The notes: generated by a model not told the origin, from the sequence alone. A stretch of 50,480 nucleotides of DNA from DATMTS01 sp035564555 (GCA_035564555.1 DATMTS010000124.1:1-50480), one strand, 5' to 3'. Numbered from the stretch's first letter, positions 1 through 8,464 are shown. Translations and numbers: made by a program.

Positions 1-402
1 CCCGTCGCCGGCCCGGCCGGCGACGCCGCGTCCGTGCCCGGAGCCGGGAGTGCGCCGGGCGGGGCGAGCGACGCCTCGGATCCACCGGGACCGTTACGCG
101 CACCGGCCTCCATCCAGACCGATAAGGCGCATTGGCAACTCGAACAGGTCAAGGGCAACGTCTGGCTGCTGCGCAACATCGGGACGGTCATCGCCCACGC
201 CGCGCTGCTCTCGGATGCCACCCAGCCGCCGAAGTACATCCGCCCCGACGAGGTCATCCCGCGCGATGTGCCGCAGAACGATCATCTGCAGTTCCGGGCG
301 GCGCCGACACGGGGCGCGCCCCCACCGCGCGTGCGGGTCACCTGGCGCGAGAACGGGAACGCGGAGCCGCACTCGTACGAAGTGACCCTGCTGGTGGAGT
401 GA
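1..402 (+). CDS. hypothetical protein, C-terminal part (5' end outside window)
   Basis: The reading frame is open from the first base of the window and stops at TGA 400-402, so only the C-terminal 133 codons are visible. The first 35 or so residues are Pro/Ala/Gly/Ser-rich and look like a flexible linker. They are followed by a compact domain of about 95 residues containing WQLEQVKGNVWLLRNIG and YIRPDEVIPRDVP, ending in a beta-rich segment. I do not recognise a named family. The repeated pattern of aromatic and hydrophobic residues is compatible with a small beta-sandwich, but this is only an impression. An internal ATG at 34 is available, but nothing suggests it is the true start. It is followed after 60 bases by the TetR gene and may or may not share a transcript. 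Confidence 0.6.
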   Translation, partial: PVAGPAGDAASVPGAGSAPGGASDASDPPGPLRAPASIQTDKAHWQLEQVKGNVWLLRNIGTVIAHAALLSDATQPPKYIRPDEVIPRDVPQNDHLQFRAAPTRGAPPPRVRVTWRENGNAEPHSYEVTLLVE

Positions 403-425
403 AGCCGCCCGGCGGCGAAAAAGCC

Positions 426-455
426 TTGCGGAGTGAGTACGCACTCATTTACACT
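426..455 (+). promoter_or_regulatory. tetR promoter with operator palindrome in the spacer
   Basis: A -35 like box TTGCGG (426-431) and a -10 box TACACT (450-455) are separated by 18 bases. The spacer holds an imperfect 14-base palindrome, TGAGTACGCACTCA (434-447), with only one mismatched pair. The start codon GTG 463 lies 7 bases after the -10 box, so transcription should begin at or next to it. A palindrome between -35 and -10 is the classic position for a TetR autorepressor. The regulator identity is inferred from the gene that follows. Confidence 0.6.
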
Positions 456-462
456 TTGCGGT

Positions 463-1056
463 GTGCCGACCATCACCCGTAGAGCCAGCCCGATGTCCGC
501 GGAGGACAGACGGGAGATGATTGCCGACGCCGTCATCCCGTTGCTCATCGAACACGGCACGGCGATCACCTCCCGGCAGATCGCGGAGGGCGTCGGCGTC
601 GCAGAGGGAACCATCTTCCGTGCGTTCGGGGACAAGGACTCCGTGATCAAGGCCGCCATCGACAAGTACCTCGATCCGGAGCCGCTGCGGAAGGGGCTCG
701 CCGCAATCGACGCGACCCTGCCGCTGGAGGACAAGGTGCGGCGGATGCTGCAACTCATCCGGGTGCGATTCTCCGGGGTGGTGCGCCTGATGGCCGCGAT
801 CGGAGCGACCGAGCGTCCCGCACCGCCGCAAGACCGCAGACTCGAATACGCGGCGATCATCGCTCGGGCCCTGCAACCGGACATCGGGCGCTTGAACTGT
901 CCGCCGGAACGTGTCGCACACCTGTTGCGCCTGGTGGCCTTCGCAACCTCCGTGCCGCCGCTCAACCAGTCGCATCCGTTCGACGAGGACGAACTGGTGC
1001 AGTTCGTGCTCTACGGCGTGGCCGGGGCTCCTGCCGACGGCCGACCGGCTCCATAA
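463..1056 (+). CDS. TetR-family transcriptional regulator
   Basis: This is a DNA-binding repressor of about 197 residues, the usual TetR size. The N-terminal helix-turn-helix is visible as ITSRQIAEGVGVAEGTIFRAFGD (shown here only as a motif region, residues about 27-49), followed by the typical KDSVIKAAI helix. The C-terminal half is a helical ligand and dimerisation domain. The longest frame begins at GTG 433, but that start would lie inside the promoter/operator. GTG 463 sits where the transcript should begin, so I chose a leaderless start; ATG 493 is a fallback. It lies 69 bases upstream of two ABC exporter genes in the same direction, which are its probable targets, making this a likely substrate-induced efflux operon. 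The inducer cannot be told from sequence. Confidence 0.85.
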   Translation: MPTITRRASPMSAEDRREMIADAVIPLLIEHGTAITSRQIAEGVGVAEGTIFRAFGDKDSVIKAAIDKYLDPEPLRKGLAAIDATLPLEDKVRRMLQLIRVRFSGVVRLMAAIGATERPAPPQDRRLEYAAIIARALQPDIGRLNCPPERVAHLLRLVAFATSVPPLNQSHPFDEDELVQFVLYGVAGAPADGRPAP

Positions 1057-1081
1057 GCGCCTGGAGAACGCGCGAAACGAA

Positions 1082-1102
1082 GCGGACCCCTCACCGGTCC
1101 GC
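1082..1102. repeat. inverted repeat between tetR and the ABC exporter genes
   Basis: GCGGACC (1082-1088) and GGTCCGC (1096-1102) form a perfect 7-base stem with a 7-base loop. It lies 24 bases before the ABC start codon. No T-run follows, so it is not a standard terminator. It could be an mRNA hairpin adjusting expression between regulator and transporter, or a second operator. Confidence 0.4.
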
Positions 1103-1125
1103 ACCCGTCAACGATCGAGGATCAC

Positions 1126-2859
1126 ATGCTTCTCAAACTTCTCGTCCGGTATCTGAAGCCGCACTGGCCGCTTCTGGCGGGCGTCGTCGCCTTCCAACTG
1201 CTGCAGTCGATCGCCTCTCTGTTCCTACCGACGCTGAACGCCGACATCATCGACAAGGGTGTGCTGAAGGGCGACACGGGCTACATCATGGCCACCGGCG
1301 GCCTGATGCTGCTGATCACGCTCGGACAGGTCGCCTGCAGCATCGCGGCGGTGTACTTCGGGGCGAAAGCAGCCATGCGGCTGGGACGGGACCTGCGCGG
1401 CAGGCTGTTCGCCCACGTCGGCGACTTCTCCGAGCGCGAGGTCACGCATTTCGGCGCAGCGAGCCTGATCACGCGAAACACGAACGACGTGCAACAGGTA
1501 CAGATGCTCGTGCTGTTCTCCTGCACCCTGCTGGTGTCCGCGCCGATCCTGTGCATCGGCGGCATCATCATGGCGATGCGGCAAGACCTGGAGCTCTCCT
1601 GGCTGATCGCGGTGAGCGTGCCGGTGCTGCTGATCGCGGTCGGTCTGATCATCACGCGCATGGTGCCCCAGTTCCGCAAGATGCAGAAACGCATCGACGT
1701 GGTGAACAGGGTGCTGCGTGAACAGCTCACCGGCATCCGGGTCGTGCGCGCCTTCGTGCGCGAAGACATCGAGGCCGACCGGTTCGCCGGTGCGAACGGG
1801 GACGTGACAGAGACGGCGATCAGAGCCGGCAGGCTGATGGCACTGATGTTCCCGACGGTCATGCTGGTGCTGAACATCTCCTCCGTAGCGGTGATCTGGT
1901 TCGGAGCATTCCGGATCGACGACGGCTCGATGCAGGTCGGTACCCTGACGGCCTTCCTCAGCTATCTGATGCAGATCCTGATGGCCGTCATGATGGCGAC
2001 GTTCATGTTCGTGATGGTTCCGCGCGCCGCGGTCTGCGCCGACCGCATCGGCGAAGTGCTGAACACGCCGTCGACGGTGCGGGCCCCCGAGCATCCGATC
2101 GCCGAGCTGACGGAACAGGGCACAGTCGAACTGTTCGAGGTGGGGTTCTCCTATCCCGGAGCCGAGAAGCCCGTGCTCAGCGACATCAACGTGCGGGTGG
2201 AGTCCGGCCAGACGACGGCCATCATCGGCAGCACGGGAGCGGGCAAGACGACCCTGATCAATCTGCTCCCGCGACTGTTCGACGCCACGAGCGGGTCGGT
2301 GCTGATCGACGGCGCGGACGTGGCCGAACTGGAACCGGATCTGCTCTGGTCGCGCATCGGGCTCGTGCCGCAGAAGCCGTACCTGTTCTCCGGCACCGTG
2401 GCATCCAACCTGCGGTACGGCAAACCGGAGGCGACGGACGACGAACTGTGGCGAGCACTGGAGATAGCGCAGGCCAAAGACTTCGTCTCCCGCATGGAAG
2501 GCGGTCTGGACGCCGAGATCGCGCAGGGCGGCACCAATGTCTCCGGTGGTCAACGGCAGCGACTGGCGATCGCGCGGGCGCTGGTAAAGCGTCCCGAGAT
2601 CTACATCTTCGACGACTCGTTCTCGGCACTGGATCTGGCAACCGACGCCCGGCTGCGCCGCGCGCTGCGGGCTGCAGAGAAAGGTGCGACGTTCGTGATC
2701 GTCGCGCAACGGGTGTCGACGATCATCGACGCCGACCAGATCCTGGTGCTCGAAGACGGCCGCATCGTGGCCACCGGAACGCACGAGCACCTTCTGGAGA
2801 GTTCACCGACCTACGCCGAGATCGTCTCGTCGCAGCTGACGGCGGAGGAAGCAGCATGA
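1126..2859 (+). CDS. ABC exporter half-transporter, subunit 1 (noncanonical Walker B)
   Basis: This is a fused membrane/ATPase subunit of 577 residues, the standard size for a half-transporter. Residues about 1-310 carry six hydrophobic segments; the nucleotide-binding domain follows with Walker A GSTGAGKTT (K374) and signature VSGGQ (472-476). Walker B ends FDDSFSALD (496-497), so the usual catalytic glutamate is an aspartate. This is the pattern of the degenerate subunit in heterodimeric exporters such as TM287/288 or BmrC/BmrD. The next gene overlaps by four bases (ATGA) and encodes the partner. It probably exports a drug or lipid-like compound under TetR control; the substrate is unknown. 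Confidence 0.92.
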   Translation: MLLKLLVRYLKPHWPLLAGVVAFQLLQSIASLFLPTLNADIIDKGVLKGDTGYIMATGGLMLLITLGQVACSIAAVYFGAKAAMRLGRDLRGRLFAHVGDFSEREVTHFGAASLITRNTNDVQQVQMLVLFSCTLLVSAPILCIGGIIMAMRQDLELSWLIAVSVPVLLIAVGLIITRMVPQFRKMQKRIDVVNRVLREQLTGIRVVRAFVREDIEADRFAGANGDVTETAIRAGRLMALMFPTVMLVLNISSVAVIWFGAFRIDDGSMQVGTLTAFLSYLMQILMAVMMATFMFVMVPRAAVCADRIGEVLNTPSTVRAPEHPIAELTEQGTVELFEVGFSYPGAEKPVLSDINVRVESGQTTAIIGSTGAGKTTLINLLPRLFDATSGSVLIDGADVAELEPDLLWSRIGLVPQKPYLFSGTVASNLRYGKPEATDDELWRALEIAQAKDFVSRMEGGLDAEIAQGGTNVSGGQRQRLAIARALVKRPEIYIFDDSFSALDLATDARLRRALRAAEKGATFVIVAQRVSTIIDADQILVLEDGRIVATGTHEHLLESSPTYAEIVSSQLTAEEAA

Positions 2860-4832
2860 GCAACGCATCCGCGACACGCAACCCCGCCCGCCCGCCGGTG
2901 CGCCGGGGGCCGGGCGGCGGCGGCCCGTTCGGGGGCATGTCGGTACCGGTCGAGAAGTCGTTGAACTTCGGCCCCAGCGCCAAGCGGCTGCTCGGCCGGC
3001 TCAAACCCGAGTGGCTGCCGATCGCCTTCGTCGCGCTGTTGAGCGTCGGAAGCGTGCTGTTCTCGGTCATCGGACCGAAGCTGCTCGGGCAGGGCACCAA
3101 CATCATCGTCGCCGGTTTCGTCTCCAAGAGCCTGCCGGCCGGGATCACCAAGCAGCAGCTCCTCGAGGGGATGCGCGCCAGGGGGCAGGGCCAGCAGGCG
3201 GACATGCTCAGCGGCATGCACCTCACCCCCGGTCACGGCATCGACTTCGGCGCCCTGTCGACCGTGCTGTTCTGGACGCTCGCGCTGTACTGCCTCGCAT
3301 CGGTGTTCAGCTGGTTGTCGGCCTACGTGCTCAACGGTGTGACGATGCGCACGGTCTACCGGCTGCGGCGCGACGTGGAGTCGAAGATCCACCGGCTGCC
3401 GCTGAAGTACTTCGACACGATGCCCCGCGGTGAACTACTCAGCAGGGTCACCAACGACATCGACAACGTGCAGCAGAGCCTGCAGCAGACCTTGAGCCAA
3501 CTGCTCACGTCGCTTCTGACGGTGGTCGGCGTGCTCGTGATGATGTTCGTGATCTCGCCGATCCTCGCCGTGATCGCGCTGGTCACCATCCCGCTCACGC
3601 TCGTCGTCACGACGGTCATCGCCAAGCGATCGCAGAAGCAGTTCGTGGCGCAGTGGAAGCACACCGGCGCGCTGAACGCCCAGATCGAGGAGGCGTTCAC
3701 CGGCCACGCGCTCGTGAAGGTGTTCGGGCGGCATCGCGAGGTGAACGAGGTCTTCCGGCAGAAGAACGAGGAACTCTACAGGGCGAGCTTCGGGGCGCAG
3801 TTCGTCTCCGGCATCATCATGCCCTCGATGCAGTTCGTGGGAAACCTCGTCTACGTGGCTATCGCCGTGGTCGGCGGTCTGCAGGTGGCATCCGGTGCGA
3901 TGCAGATCGGCGACGTGCAGGCGTTCATCCAGTACTCGCGGCAGTTCACCCAGCCGCTGAGCCAGCTCGGCTCGATGGCCAACCTGCTGCAGTCCGGTGT
4001 CGCATCGGCCGAGCGGGTGTTCGAACTGCTGGATGCCGACGAGCAGCGACCCGATCCGGAGCATCCGGCGAGCCCGCGCGGAACCCGCGGAGCGCTCGCG
4101 TTCGACGACGTGTCGTTCAGCTACAACACTGAGCAGCCGCTCATCGAGCACCTGTCGATGACGGCTCGGCCCGGGCACACCGTCGCGATCGTCGGCCCGA
4201 CCGGTGCCGGCAAGACCACGCTGGTGAACCTGATGATGCGCTTCTACGAGGTCGACTCGGGCCGCATCACGCTCGATGGGGAAGACATCTCCGCGATGAC
4301 CCGATACGACCTGCGCAGCCGGATGGGCATGGTGCTGCAGGACACCTGGCTGTTCGCGGGTACGATCCGGGAGAACATCGCCTATGGGCGACCGGATGCC
4401 ACGGAGGAGGAGATCCTCGAGGCGGCGAAGGCGACGTTCGTCGATCGGTTCGTGCACTCGCTGCCGGACGGGTACGACACCGTGCTGGAGGACGAGGGCG
4501 CGAACGTGTCTGCGGGGGAGAAACAGTTGCTCACCATCGCCCGGGCGTTCCTGTCCCGGCCCAGCGTGCTCATCCTCGACGAGGCGACGAGCTCGGTGGA
4601 CACCCGCACCGAGCTGCTGGTGCAGAAGGCGATGAGCGCGCTGCGCAAGGACCGCACGAGCTTCGTCATCGCGCACCGGCTCTCCACGATCCGGGACGCC
4701 GACCTGATTCTCGTGATGGAACACGGCTCGATCGTCGAGCAGGGCACGCACAGTGAACTGCTGGCCGCGGGTGGCGCGTATTACAACCTGTACAACGCGC
4801 AGTTCGAGGGCGCCGTCACCGACGACGCCTGA
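2856..4832 (+). CDS. ABC exporter half-transporter, subunit 2 (canonical Walker B, altered signature)
   Basis: This 658-residue partner has a Gly/Pro-rich N-terminus, a six-helix membrane domain that contains an insert after the first helix (an extracytoplasmic stretch with ITKQQLLEGMRARGQGQQ), and a C-terminal ATPase domain. Walker A is GPTGAGKTT (K453) and Walker B is LILDEATSSVD (D575, E576), with the catalytic glutamate present. The signature is VSAGE (551-555) instead of LSGGQ. In the heterodimer this altered signature would face the Walker motifs of subunit 1, giving one degenerate and one hydrolytic site. The frame is open further upstream to 2448, but ATG 2856 overlaps the stop of the previous gene and gives the normal length. 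Confidence 0.92.
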   Translation: MSNASATRNPARPPVRRGPGGGGPFGGMSVPVEKSLNFGPSAKRLLGRLKPEWLPIAFVALLSVGSVLFSVIGPKLLGQGTNIIVAGFVSKSLPAGITKQQLLEGMRARGQGQQADMLSGMHLTPGHGIDFGALSTVLFWTLALYCLASVFSWLSAYVLNGVTMRTVYRLRRDVESKIHRLPLKYFDTMPRGELLSRVTNDIDNVQQSLQQTLSQLLTSLLTVVGVLVMMFVISPILAVIALVTIPLTLVVTTVIAKRSQKQFVAQWKHTGALNAQIEEAFTGHALVKVFGRHREVNEVFRQKNEELYRASFGAQFVSGIIMPSMQFVGNLVYVAIAVVGGLQVASGAMQIGDVQAFIQYSRQFTQPLSQLGSMANLLQSGVASAERVFELLDADEQRPDPEHPASPRGTRGALAFDDVSFSYNTEQPLIEHLSMTARPGHTVAIVGPTGAGKTTLVNLMMRFYEVDSGRITLDGEDISAMTRYDLRSRMGMVLQDTWLFAGTIRENIAYGRPDATEEEILEAAKATFVDRFVHSLPDGYDTVLEDEGANVSAGEKQLLTIARAFLSRPSVLILDEATSSVDTRTELLVQKAMSALRKDRTSFVIAHRLSTIRDADLILVMEHGSIVEQGTHSELLAAGGAYYNLYNAQFEGAVTDDA

Positions 4833-4864
4833 GGCGGCCACGCGCGAGCGGCCGCGTCCGCGCC

Positions 4865-4880
4865 GCCCGGCCGCGCGGGC
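4865..4880. repeat. GC-rich hairpin after the ABC genes
   Basis: GCCCG (4865-4869) and CGGGC (4876-4880) form a short GC stem with a 6-base loop, 32 bases after the stop of the second ABC gene. No T-tract follows. It may contribute to transcription termination, which in high-GC actinobacteria often lacks U-tracts, but the evidence is weak. Confidence 0.25.
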
Positions 4881-4897
4881 CGTGCGTCCGCGCGCGC

Positions 4898-4931
4898 GGG
4901 GTCGTCCGCGATGCGGGGTCGTCCGCGATGC
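4898..4931. repeat. 17-base perfect tandem duplication
   Basis: The unit GGGGTCGTCCGCGATGC occurs at 4898-4914 and again at 4915-4931 without a gap. The second copy runs into the palindrome that begins at 4928. The stretch is non-coding in my reading, between the ABC exporter and the DUF4192 gene. Confidence 0.9.
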
Positions 4932-4988
4932 GCCAGTTCTCACGACCTGCGCCAGTTTTTCCGGCGCATAGTGCGAGAACTGGCGCAT
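4928..4988. repeat. nested palindrome with three copies of a TGCGCCAGTT motif
   Basis: ATGCGCCAGTTCTC (4928-4941) is the exact reverse complement of GAGAACTGGCGCAT (4975-4988), a 14-base outer stem. Inside the loop, TGCGCC (4948-4953) pairs with GGCGCA (4963-4968), and TGCGCCAGTT occurs again at 4948-4957. The structure would fold as a long hairpin with an inner hairpin. It may be a dispersed REP-type element or a termination/mRNA-stability structure. Confidence 0.75.
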
Positions 4989-5104
4989 GGCGGCGTACTG
5001 CGACCCCAGCGACACTCGGACTCCACAGGATGCCTCTGGCCGGGTTCTGCCGATTCAGGCGGCTTCCGGCTATCCGCGAGCGCGCCGCACGCCACCCTTG
5101 TCGC

Positions 5105-6247
5105 ATGTCGAAGATCGTGCAAGCAGCATCCCCGCTCCAATTGCTCGCCGTCGTGCCGGAGCTCGTCGGGTTCGCGCCGCGCGACTCGCTCGTGCTCGTG
5201 GTCTTCTGCGGTCAGCGCACCTGCGCGGCCTACCGGGTCGACCTGCCGGCGCCCTCATCGGACTCGGTGTCCAAACGACTGGTGACGACGCTGATCGGCA
5301 TGCTCTGCCGGGTGCGTGGCGCCGACGGCGTGATTCCCGTCGTCTATACCGACGATGCTTTCGCCGAATGCGGCGGGATCCCGAGGCAGACCCTCGCTGC
5401 GCACCTCGTCTCCCGTGCGCGTAGCGGCGGCTTCCGCGTGCTCGACGCCTTGTGCGTCGCCGGCGACGGATGGGCCTCGTATCTCGACGAATCCGATCCG
5501 CGTCCGCGTCCGCTGGCGGCGCTGCAGACGGCGGTGGCCGCGCGACGCGACGACCCGGAGGCTCTTCAGGTGCACGCCGCCCCGGAGCGGCAGGTGCGGC
5601 TGCCGCGTTGCAGTGCCCGTGAACGCGAACGAACGGCCCGCGCCTACACGCAGCTGGGGCAGGTGTGCCTGACCGGCGATGCCGGCCGGGACAGCAAGCT
5701 CCCGGTCGAGATCGAACCCGTCGCAGACCCGGTATGGCTCGCCGAACTCAGCATCGGCTGGGATGCCGAGCGGCTCACCGCCGTGCAGGCGGCATTGATC
5801 GCGTTCGCGGTGCGAGCGGCCGCCTCGCGCGACGTCGTGATGCTCAGCTGGGGCTGGGGGCCCGAGGTAGGGCGCCGGGCATTCCGTTTCAATCAAAGGT
5901 GGCAGGCCGGCGACTCGATCGACCCGCACGACGACGTGGCGATGGCGATCGGCGGTATGGGCGGCCTTCCCGCGCCCGATCCGGTTCGCGTCGAACGGGC
6001 GATCGAACTGCTGCGGCAGGTCGCCGCACGGCTGCCGAACGGCTTGCGTGCCCCCGCCCTGACGATGCTCGCCTGGCTGAACTGGGCGCGCGGGCGTGGA
6101 ACGGTGGCCGGTCACTACCTGCAACGCGCCAGGCGAGTCGATCCCGGGTACGGTCTTGCCGAATTGCTCGAAAGCCTGCTGTGGCAGGGGATGCTGCCGG
6201 AATGGCTCTACCTGCGCGACGCTCGGGAGTCCGTGGCACCGGGGTGA
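5105..6247 (+). CDS. DUF4192 domain protein
   Basis: This 380-residue protein is recognisable from the N-terminal block ASPLQLLAVVPELVGFAPR followed by DSLVLVVFCGQRTCAAYRVD, the hallmark of DUF4192, a family widespread in actinobacteria with no established function. The C-terminal half contains alternating helices including the segment ALTMLAWLNWARGRG, also typical of the family. The frame extends upstream to 4928, but that part covers the palindrome and reads as Arg/Ala-rich noise; the family start aligns with ATG 5105. It is soluble in appearance, without signal peptide or membrane segment. It is followed by the FHA gene after a gap that carries its own promoter-like -10 box, so it is probably a separate transcription unit. 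Confidence 0.85.
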   Translation: MSKIVQAASPLQLLAVVPELVGFAPRDSLVLVVFCGQRTCAAYRVDLPAPSSDSVSKRLVTTLIGMLCRVRGADGVIPVVYTDDAFAECGGIPRQTLAAHLVSRARSGGFRVLDALCVAGDGWASYLDESDPRPRPLAALQTAVAARRDDPEALQVHAAPERQVRLPRCSARERERTARAYTQLGQVCLTGDAGRDSKLPVEIEPVADPVWLAELSIGWDAERLTAVQAALIAFAVRAAASRDVVMLSWGWGPEVGRRAFRFNQRWQAGDSIDPHDDVAMAIGGMGGLPAPDPVRVERAIELLRQVAARLPNGLRAPALTMLAWLNWARGRGTVAGHYLQRARRVDPGYGLAELLESLLWQGMLPEWLYLRDARESVAPG

Positions 6248-6271
6248 GCCGATGACGGCGGTGCATCCCGA

Positions 6272-6277
6272 TACACT
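6272..6277 (+). promoter_or_regulatory. candidate -10 box of the kinase/phosphatase/FHA block
   Basis: TACACT at 6272-6277 is identical to the -10 box of the tetR gene and would place the transcript start near 6284, about 54 bases ahead of the GTG at 6338. That start has a good ribosome-binding site, AGGAGG at 6328-6333. No convincing -35 box is visible at the right spacing, so this is tentative. Confidence 0.4.
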
Positions 6278-6337
6278 CGCAACTAGCACGTCAGACCGCA
6301 CATCGGCTGACGACCGGACGACACGCGAGGAGGAACG

Positions 6338-7582
6338 GTGACCTCCGGCAACATCGTGTACGAGCCGTCGGCCGGTCGGCCGCCGTGGGTGTTCGTGGCC
6401 TGCGAACGCTTCATCGCGATGGTGGACGGCGGCGCGCCGCAAGCTGCGATCGACTCCCTCTGGGCGCTGACCGAGGTCGAGGACGTCGCGATCGAAGACC
6501 TGGTCGGCGCCGTTCCCATCGCGTTGGATGCGCGCCGCGCGAGTGCGCGCGGCTCGGATGCGCGCGGCACGGATGCTCCGGAGTCCCGTGGCCCCGATGC
6601 GCCGGCCGAGGGGGTCGGTTCGTTCGCCATCGTGCGGTTCGCCGACGCCGCCCCGGTCGCCGCCGATCGCTCGGTGACCGTCGTCGCGCGGGGGCGTGCG
6701 TGCGTCGACGTGTTCTCCGTCGGAGGCGCTCGCCGATTCGGCTCGGGCGGAGTCGAGCCCTGGATGCTCGCCGGATTCCGCTCCGTGACCGCCCTCGGAT
6801 TGCACGGCGACGACCTGCCGGCCCGCTCCGTTCCCGTGCTGCCGGAGCGCCGGCTCGGCATCCGGCAGGCAACGGTTCCGGGCGAGCGGATGCTGTGGTC
6901 CCATCCAACAGCCGTCGTGTCCGTCGACACCGGATCGCCAGCAGCCGTCGTTTCGGCCGAGACGCAAACGGCTGCCGCCATCGGCGCGCAATCCGCGTCG
7001 TTCGCGGCACCCGCCGTCGAAGACGACCCGGTGTTGCCCGAGGACCTCGATCGCACGGTGCTGCGTACCGATCGCCGCGTCGCATCCGCGCGGCACTCGG
7101 TGGGCTCGGTGCCCGACGACGACACCGTTCTGTTGTCCCGATCCGGCACTCGAAGCGCGCCGGCGGAACACGAACCGGCCCCTCCGGCGCCCGCGCGATT
7201 CGCGTTGTCGGTCGGTGCCGCGGCACCGCTGACGCTCACCGGACCCGTCGTCTTCGGCCGTCGTCCCGCCGGGCCGCGAGCGCCGGTTCCGAACCCGCCG
7301 GCCCTCGTGACCGTGCCGTCGCCTCACGAGATCGTGTCGTCGTCGCACGTGCGCATCGAGCCCCAGGGCGGCACGGTGGTCGTCACTGACCTGCGGTCGA
7401 CGAACGGGACTTTCGTGACTGTGCCGGGTCAGCGCCGTCGCCGCATCCACCCCGGTGAGTCGTTCGTCGTGCCGCATGACGCGTCCATCGACATCGGTGA
7501 CGGTAATATCATCGAAATCACGCCGATCGTCAGGGATCGGCTCAGCGGTCGGCCGGAGACGGCCGCGGGAGGACCCCGGTGA
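6338..7582 (+). CDS. FHA domain protein (first gene of the PFNA-like block)
   Basis: The protein has 414 residues. The C-terminal part, about residues 288-405, is a forkhead-associated domain that binds phosphothreonine peptides: it has the conserved FGRRP arginine, VSSSHVRI serine/histidine and STNGTF asparagine. The N-terminal 150 residues form a separate globular domain that I do not recognise (WVFVACERFIAMVDGG region), and residues about 150-285 are a low-complexity linker rich in Ala, Arg, Asp and Thr that could carry phosphorylation sites. GTG 6338 follows AGGAGG by a few bases. The stop overlaps the start of the phosphatase gene (GTGA), which indicates translational coupling. It probably reads out phosphorylation by the kinase two genes downstream. 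Confidence 0.85.
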   Translation: MTSGNIVYEPSAGRPPWVFVACERFIAMVDGGAPQAAIDSLWALTEVEDVAIEDLVGAVPIALDARRASARGSDARGTDAPESRGPDAPAEGVGSFAIVRFADAAPVAADRSVTVVARGRACVDVFSVGGARRFGSGGVEPWMLAGFRSVTALGLHGDDLPARSVPVLPERRLGIRQATVPGERMLWSHPTAVVSVDTGSPAAVVSAETQTAAAIGAQSASFAAPAVEDDPVLPEDLDRTVLRTDRRVASARHSVGSVPDDDTVLLSRSGTRSAPAEHEPAPPAPARFALSVGAAAPLTLTGPVVFGRRPAGPRAPVPNPPALVTVPSPHEIVSSSHVRIEPQGGTVVVTDLRSTNGTFVTVPGQRRRRIHPGESFVVPHDASIDIGDGNIIEITPIVRDRLSGRPETAAGGPR

Positions 7583-8406
7583 CTCAGATCGGCCGAAGCA
7601 GCAGGCGCCACACCGTCGAGGTGCCTGGCAACGGTGGCGCCCGGATCTCATTGAGCTGGGCTGCTCTGAGTGACAAGGGCTACCGCCGCAGCGTCAATGA
7701 GGACAGCCTGCTGGCTCGTTCGCCGATCTTCGCCGTCGCAGACGGAATGGGTGGCCATTCCGCCGGAGACTTCGCCAGCGCCGCCGTCGTCACGCGGCTC
7801 GCCGAACAGGTGGGCACCGACTTCATCGACAGCACACGCCTGAACAGCGCCTTGCGCGCGGCCGTCGATGACATGGGTCGCGGCGTCGGCAAGACCGATC
7901 TGGGCACCGGCACGACCGTGACAGGCGTCGCTTTGACGATGGAGCAGGAAGCGCCGTGCTGGCTGGTCTTCAACATCGGCGACTCCCGGGTGTACCAGCT
8001 GTCCGACGGAGAGTTGAGCCAGCTCACGACCGATCACTCCATCGTGCAGGAACTGCTCGATGCCGGAGCGATCACCCCGGCCGAAGCCGAGGTGCATCCG
8101 CACAGCAACGTCATCACCCGGGCGGTCGGCTTCAACGAAGACCCGGTCCCCGACTTCAGCCTCGTTCCCGTCGTGGCCGGCACGCGACTGCTGGTCTGTT
8201 CCGACGGGCTCACCAAAGAGCTCACCGAGCACGGCATCCGACATTTCCTGGGCTCCGGAGACACCGTTCTGGAAGCCGCGGGCGCCTTGATGGACGCCGC
8301 GCTCGGCAACGGAGGCCGCGACAATGTCACGGTCATCGTGCTCGAAGTCTTGGAGACACCGGAGAGCGCACGCGAGCGGGGACGGCGCGGACAGCGCCGA
8401 CATTGA
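7579..8406 (+). CDS. PP2C-family Ser/Thr protein phosphatase
   Basis: This 275-residue protein has all the PP2C motifs: SDKGYRRSVNEDS near residue 31, VADGMGGH with the metal-binding aspartate, NIGDSRVY, CSDGLTKEL, and GGRDNVTVIV near the C-terminus. It is a soluble metal-dependent phosphatase of the PrpC/PstP type, without the membrane anchor that PstP carries. It should dephosphorylate Ser/Thr residues modified by the neighbouring kinase. The GTG start overlaps the stop of the FHA gene by four bases. A 141-base gap then separates it from the kinase gene, the only clear break in the first seven genes of the block. Confidence 0.93.
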   Translation: MTQIGRSSRRHTVEVPGNGGARISLSWAALSDKGYRRSVNEDSLLARSPIFAVADGMGGHSAGDFASAAVVTRLAEQVGTDFIDSTRLNSALRAAVDDMGRGVGKTDLGTGTTVTGVALTMEQEAPCWLVFNIGDSRVYQLSDGELSQLTTDHSIVQELLDAGAITPAEAEVHPHSNVITRAVGFNEDPVPDFSLVPVVAGTRLLVCSDGLTKELTEHGIRHFLGSGDTVLEAAGALMDAALGNGGRDNVTVIVLEVLETPESARERGRRGQRRH

Positions 8407-8464
8407 CCCGAACGGGGTACGGAAACACCCGGATGCGGCCTAGGGGTCACGCAGGTGCGCTGCC

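Noticed and set aside
3435..5015. Minus-strand frame of 526 codons opposite the second ABC subunit
   Set aside because: His/Arg/Asp-rich composition and complete overlap with a clear ABC transporter identify it as a shadow.
6252..6341. Short frame of 29 codons ending in a GTGA overlap with the FHA gene
   Set aside because: It could be a coupling leader peptide, but a -10 box lies inside it, the composition is biased and no relative is known to me.
5255..7651. Long minus-strand open frame of 798 codons across DUF4192 and FHA genes
   Set aside because: High-GC DNA keeps opposite-strand frames open. The product is rich in Arg/Gly/His/Asp without domain motifs, and the plus strand carries recognisable families.
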